From the NCBI RefSeq assembly GCF_000717175.1, contig NZ_JNYD01000012.1, positions 62,001 to 126,000 of the forward strand: a stretch of DNA of 64,000 nt, in the 5' to 3' direction. How positions within the stretch are numbered: the first letter of the stretch is position 1; every line of letters begins with the position of its first letter. Origin of the DNA: Pseudonocardia autotrophica (GTDB lineage: Bacteria > Actinomycetota > Actinomycetes > Mycobacteriales > Pseudonocardiaceae). Shown one piece after another: positions 63,701-64,000 of this stretch. The position numbers were made by a program, and so were the translations under genes. The notes beneath the pieces are model-generated. The model was not told where the DNA came from, did not search any database, and worked only from the letters and a program-made list of their open reading frames with translations.

Positions 63701-63735
63701 AGTTCCGGGTTAGGGAAGAGCGAGCTGCTGCGGAC
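63701..63735. other. attR, right junction of the integrated element
   Basis: Element sequence AGTTCCGGGTTAGGG meets host sequence GAGCGAGCTGCTGCGG at AA (63716-63717). The five bases around the crossover are GGCAA at the left end and GGGAA at the right, so the exact crossover is uncertain by up to three bases. Either choice restores GSGKS in eccC. Confidence 0.8.
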
Positions 63736-64000
63736 GCTCGTCGTCGGCCTGGTGCTCGCGCACGGTCCCGACGAGCTGAACCTCGTGCTCGTCGACTTCA
63801 AGGGCGGCGCGACCTTCCTCGGCCTCGGCGGGCTGCCGCACGTCTCCGCCGTGATCACGAACCTGGTCGACGAGCTGGCCCTGGTCGACCGGATGGCCGA
63901 CGCGCTCGAGGGCGAGATCACCCGGCGGCAGGAGCTGCTGCGGGCGGCCGGGAACCTCGCCGGGATCGCCGAGTACGAGCGGGAACGCGCCGCGGGCCGG
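63716..64000 (+). pseudogene. eccC: eccC, 3' part, continuing beyond the window
   Basis: Host eccC resumes with K-S-E-L-L-R-T-L-V, then the first ATPase Walker B region NLVLVDFKGGATF and GLPHVSAVITNLVDELALV, as in FtsK-type EccC. There is no in-frame ATG or GTG in at least 350 bases of element DNA upstream; the nearest in-frame option is the GTG at 63752, after the P-loop. This half is therefore probably silent unless the element excises. The frame is open to the window end; the second and third ATPase domains should follow. Confidence 0.88.

Larger units (their letters stand above)
49874..63715. mobile_element. Integrative (probably conjugative) element of about 13.8 kb in eccC
   Basis: Bounded by attL and attR halves. 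It carries a large serine integrase, a tyrosine recombinase, a rolling-circle Rep, an FtsK/Tra-like translocase, a DnaB/RepA-like ATPase, a WhiB-like factor and about a dozen small proteins. Rep, a small membrane protein and an FtsK-like Tra as one coupled unit is the plan of actinomycete integrative and conjugative elements, which move as double-stranded DNA. The left third is on the plus strand and the rest on the minus strand; they meet at 54326-54329. Codon use in the left arm is less GC-biased at third positions than in the flanking ESX genes. No phage structural gene is present. Confidence 0.9.

Noticed and set aside
49874..63715. A prophage
   Set aside because: No capsid, terminase, portal, tail or lysis genes; instead Rep and an FtsK-type Tra, which fit an integrative conjugative element.

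Overview
The window is chromosomal DNA from a very GC-rich actinobacterium. GTG and TTG starts are common, the -10 boxes have the TANNNT form, and many genes overlap by ATGA or GTGA. Gene content and order (rpoBC, the str operon, S10-spc-alpha ribosomal clusters, truA, then an ESX-4-type secretion locus) fit the Mycobacteriales/Pseudonocardiales. Pseudonocardia or a relative is my guess; it is an inference, not proven here.

Layout. 1-2713: an AMP-forming acyl-CoA synthetase and a cyclase-family hydrolase on the minus strand, ending in a perfect 17-bp hairpin. 3378-10832: rpoB-rpoC, then a UUCG-loop terminator and four tandem palindromic repeats. 11147-13480: an alpha/beta hydrolase fused to a Baeyer-Villiger-type monooxygenase, minus strand. 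13993-18310: rpsL-rpsG-fusA-tuf with a good promoter and terminator. 18744-28232: rpsJ to rplO, 21 ribosomal protein genes without a gap. 28393-31258: secY-adk-map. 31361-34229: proton-translocating transhydrogenase pntAA-pntAB-pntB. 34281-35561: an MFS exporter, minus strand. 35888-40549: infA-rpmJ-rpsM-rpsK-rpsD-rpoA-rplQ-truA, including rpmJ of only 37 codons. 40527-42949: a Vps62-like membrane/coiled-coil protein and a cytosine-deaminase-like enzyme.

43098-49882, resuming at 63716: an ESX-4-like type VII secretion locus. eccB and eccC are on the plus strand and mycP and eccD on the minus strand; a LysR regulator and an Rv1733c-like membrane protein lie between eccB and mycP. eccC is cut inside its first Walker A lysine codon by an integrated element of about 13.8 kb (49874-63715).

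The element has a plus-strand left arm: a large serine integrase directly behind the truncated eccC, two tiny translationally coupled genes, and several unknown genes. Its long minus-strand right arm resembles an actinomycete integrative and conjugative element: small proteins, an FtsK/Tra-type translocase, a rolling-circle Rep, a tyrosine recombinase, a DnaB/RepA-like ATPase, a WhiB-like factor and hypothetical proteins. It therefore carries two unrelated recombinases and two replication-type proteins. The attachment-site halves can be read at both ends. Clean excision would rebuild an intact GATGSGKSE P-loop in eccC, so the element may act as a reversible switch on ESX-4. This is the most interesting system in the window. 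No rRNA, tRNA or CRISPR array was seen.
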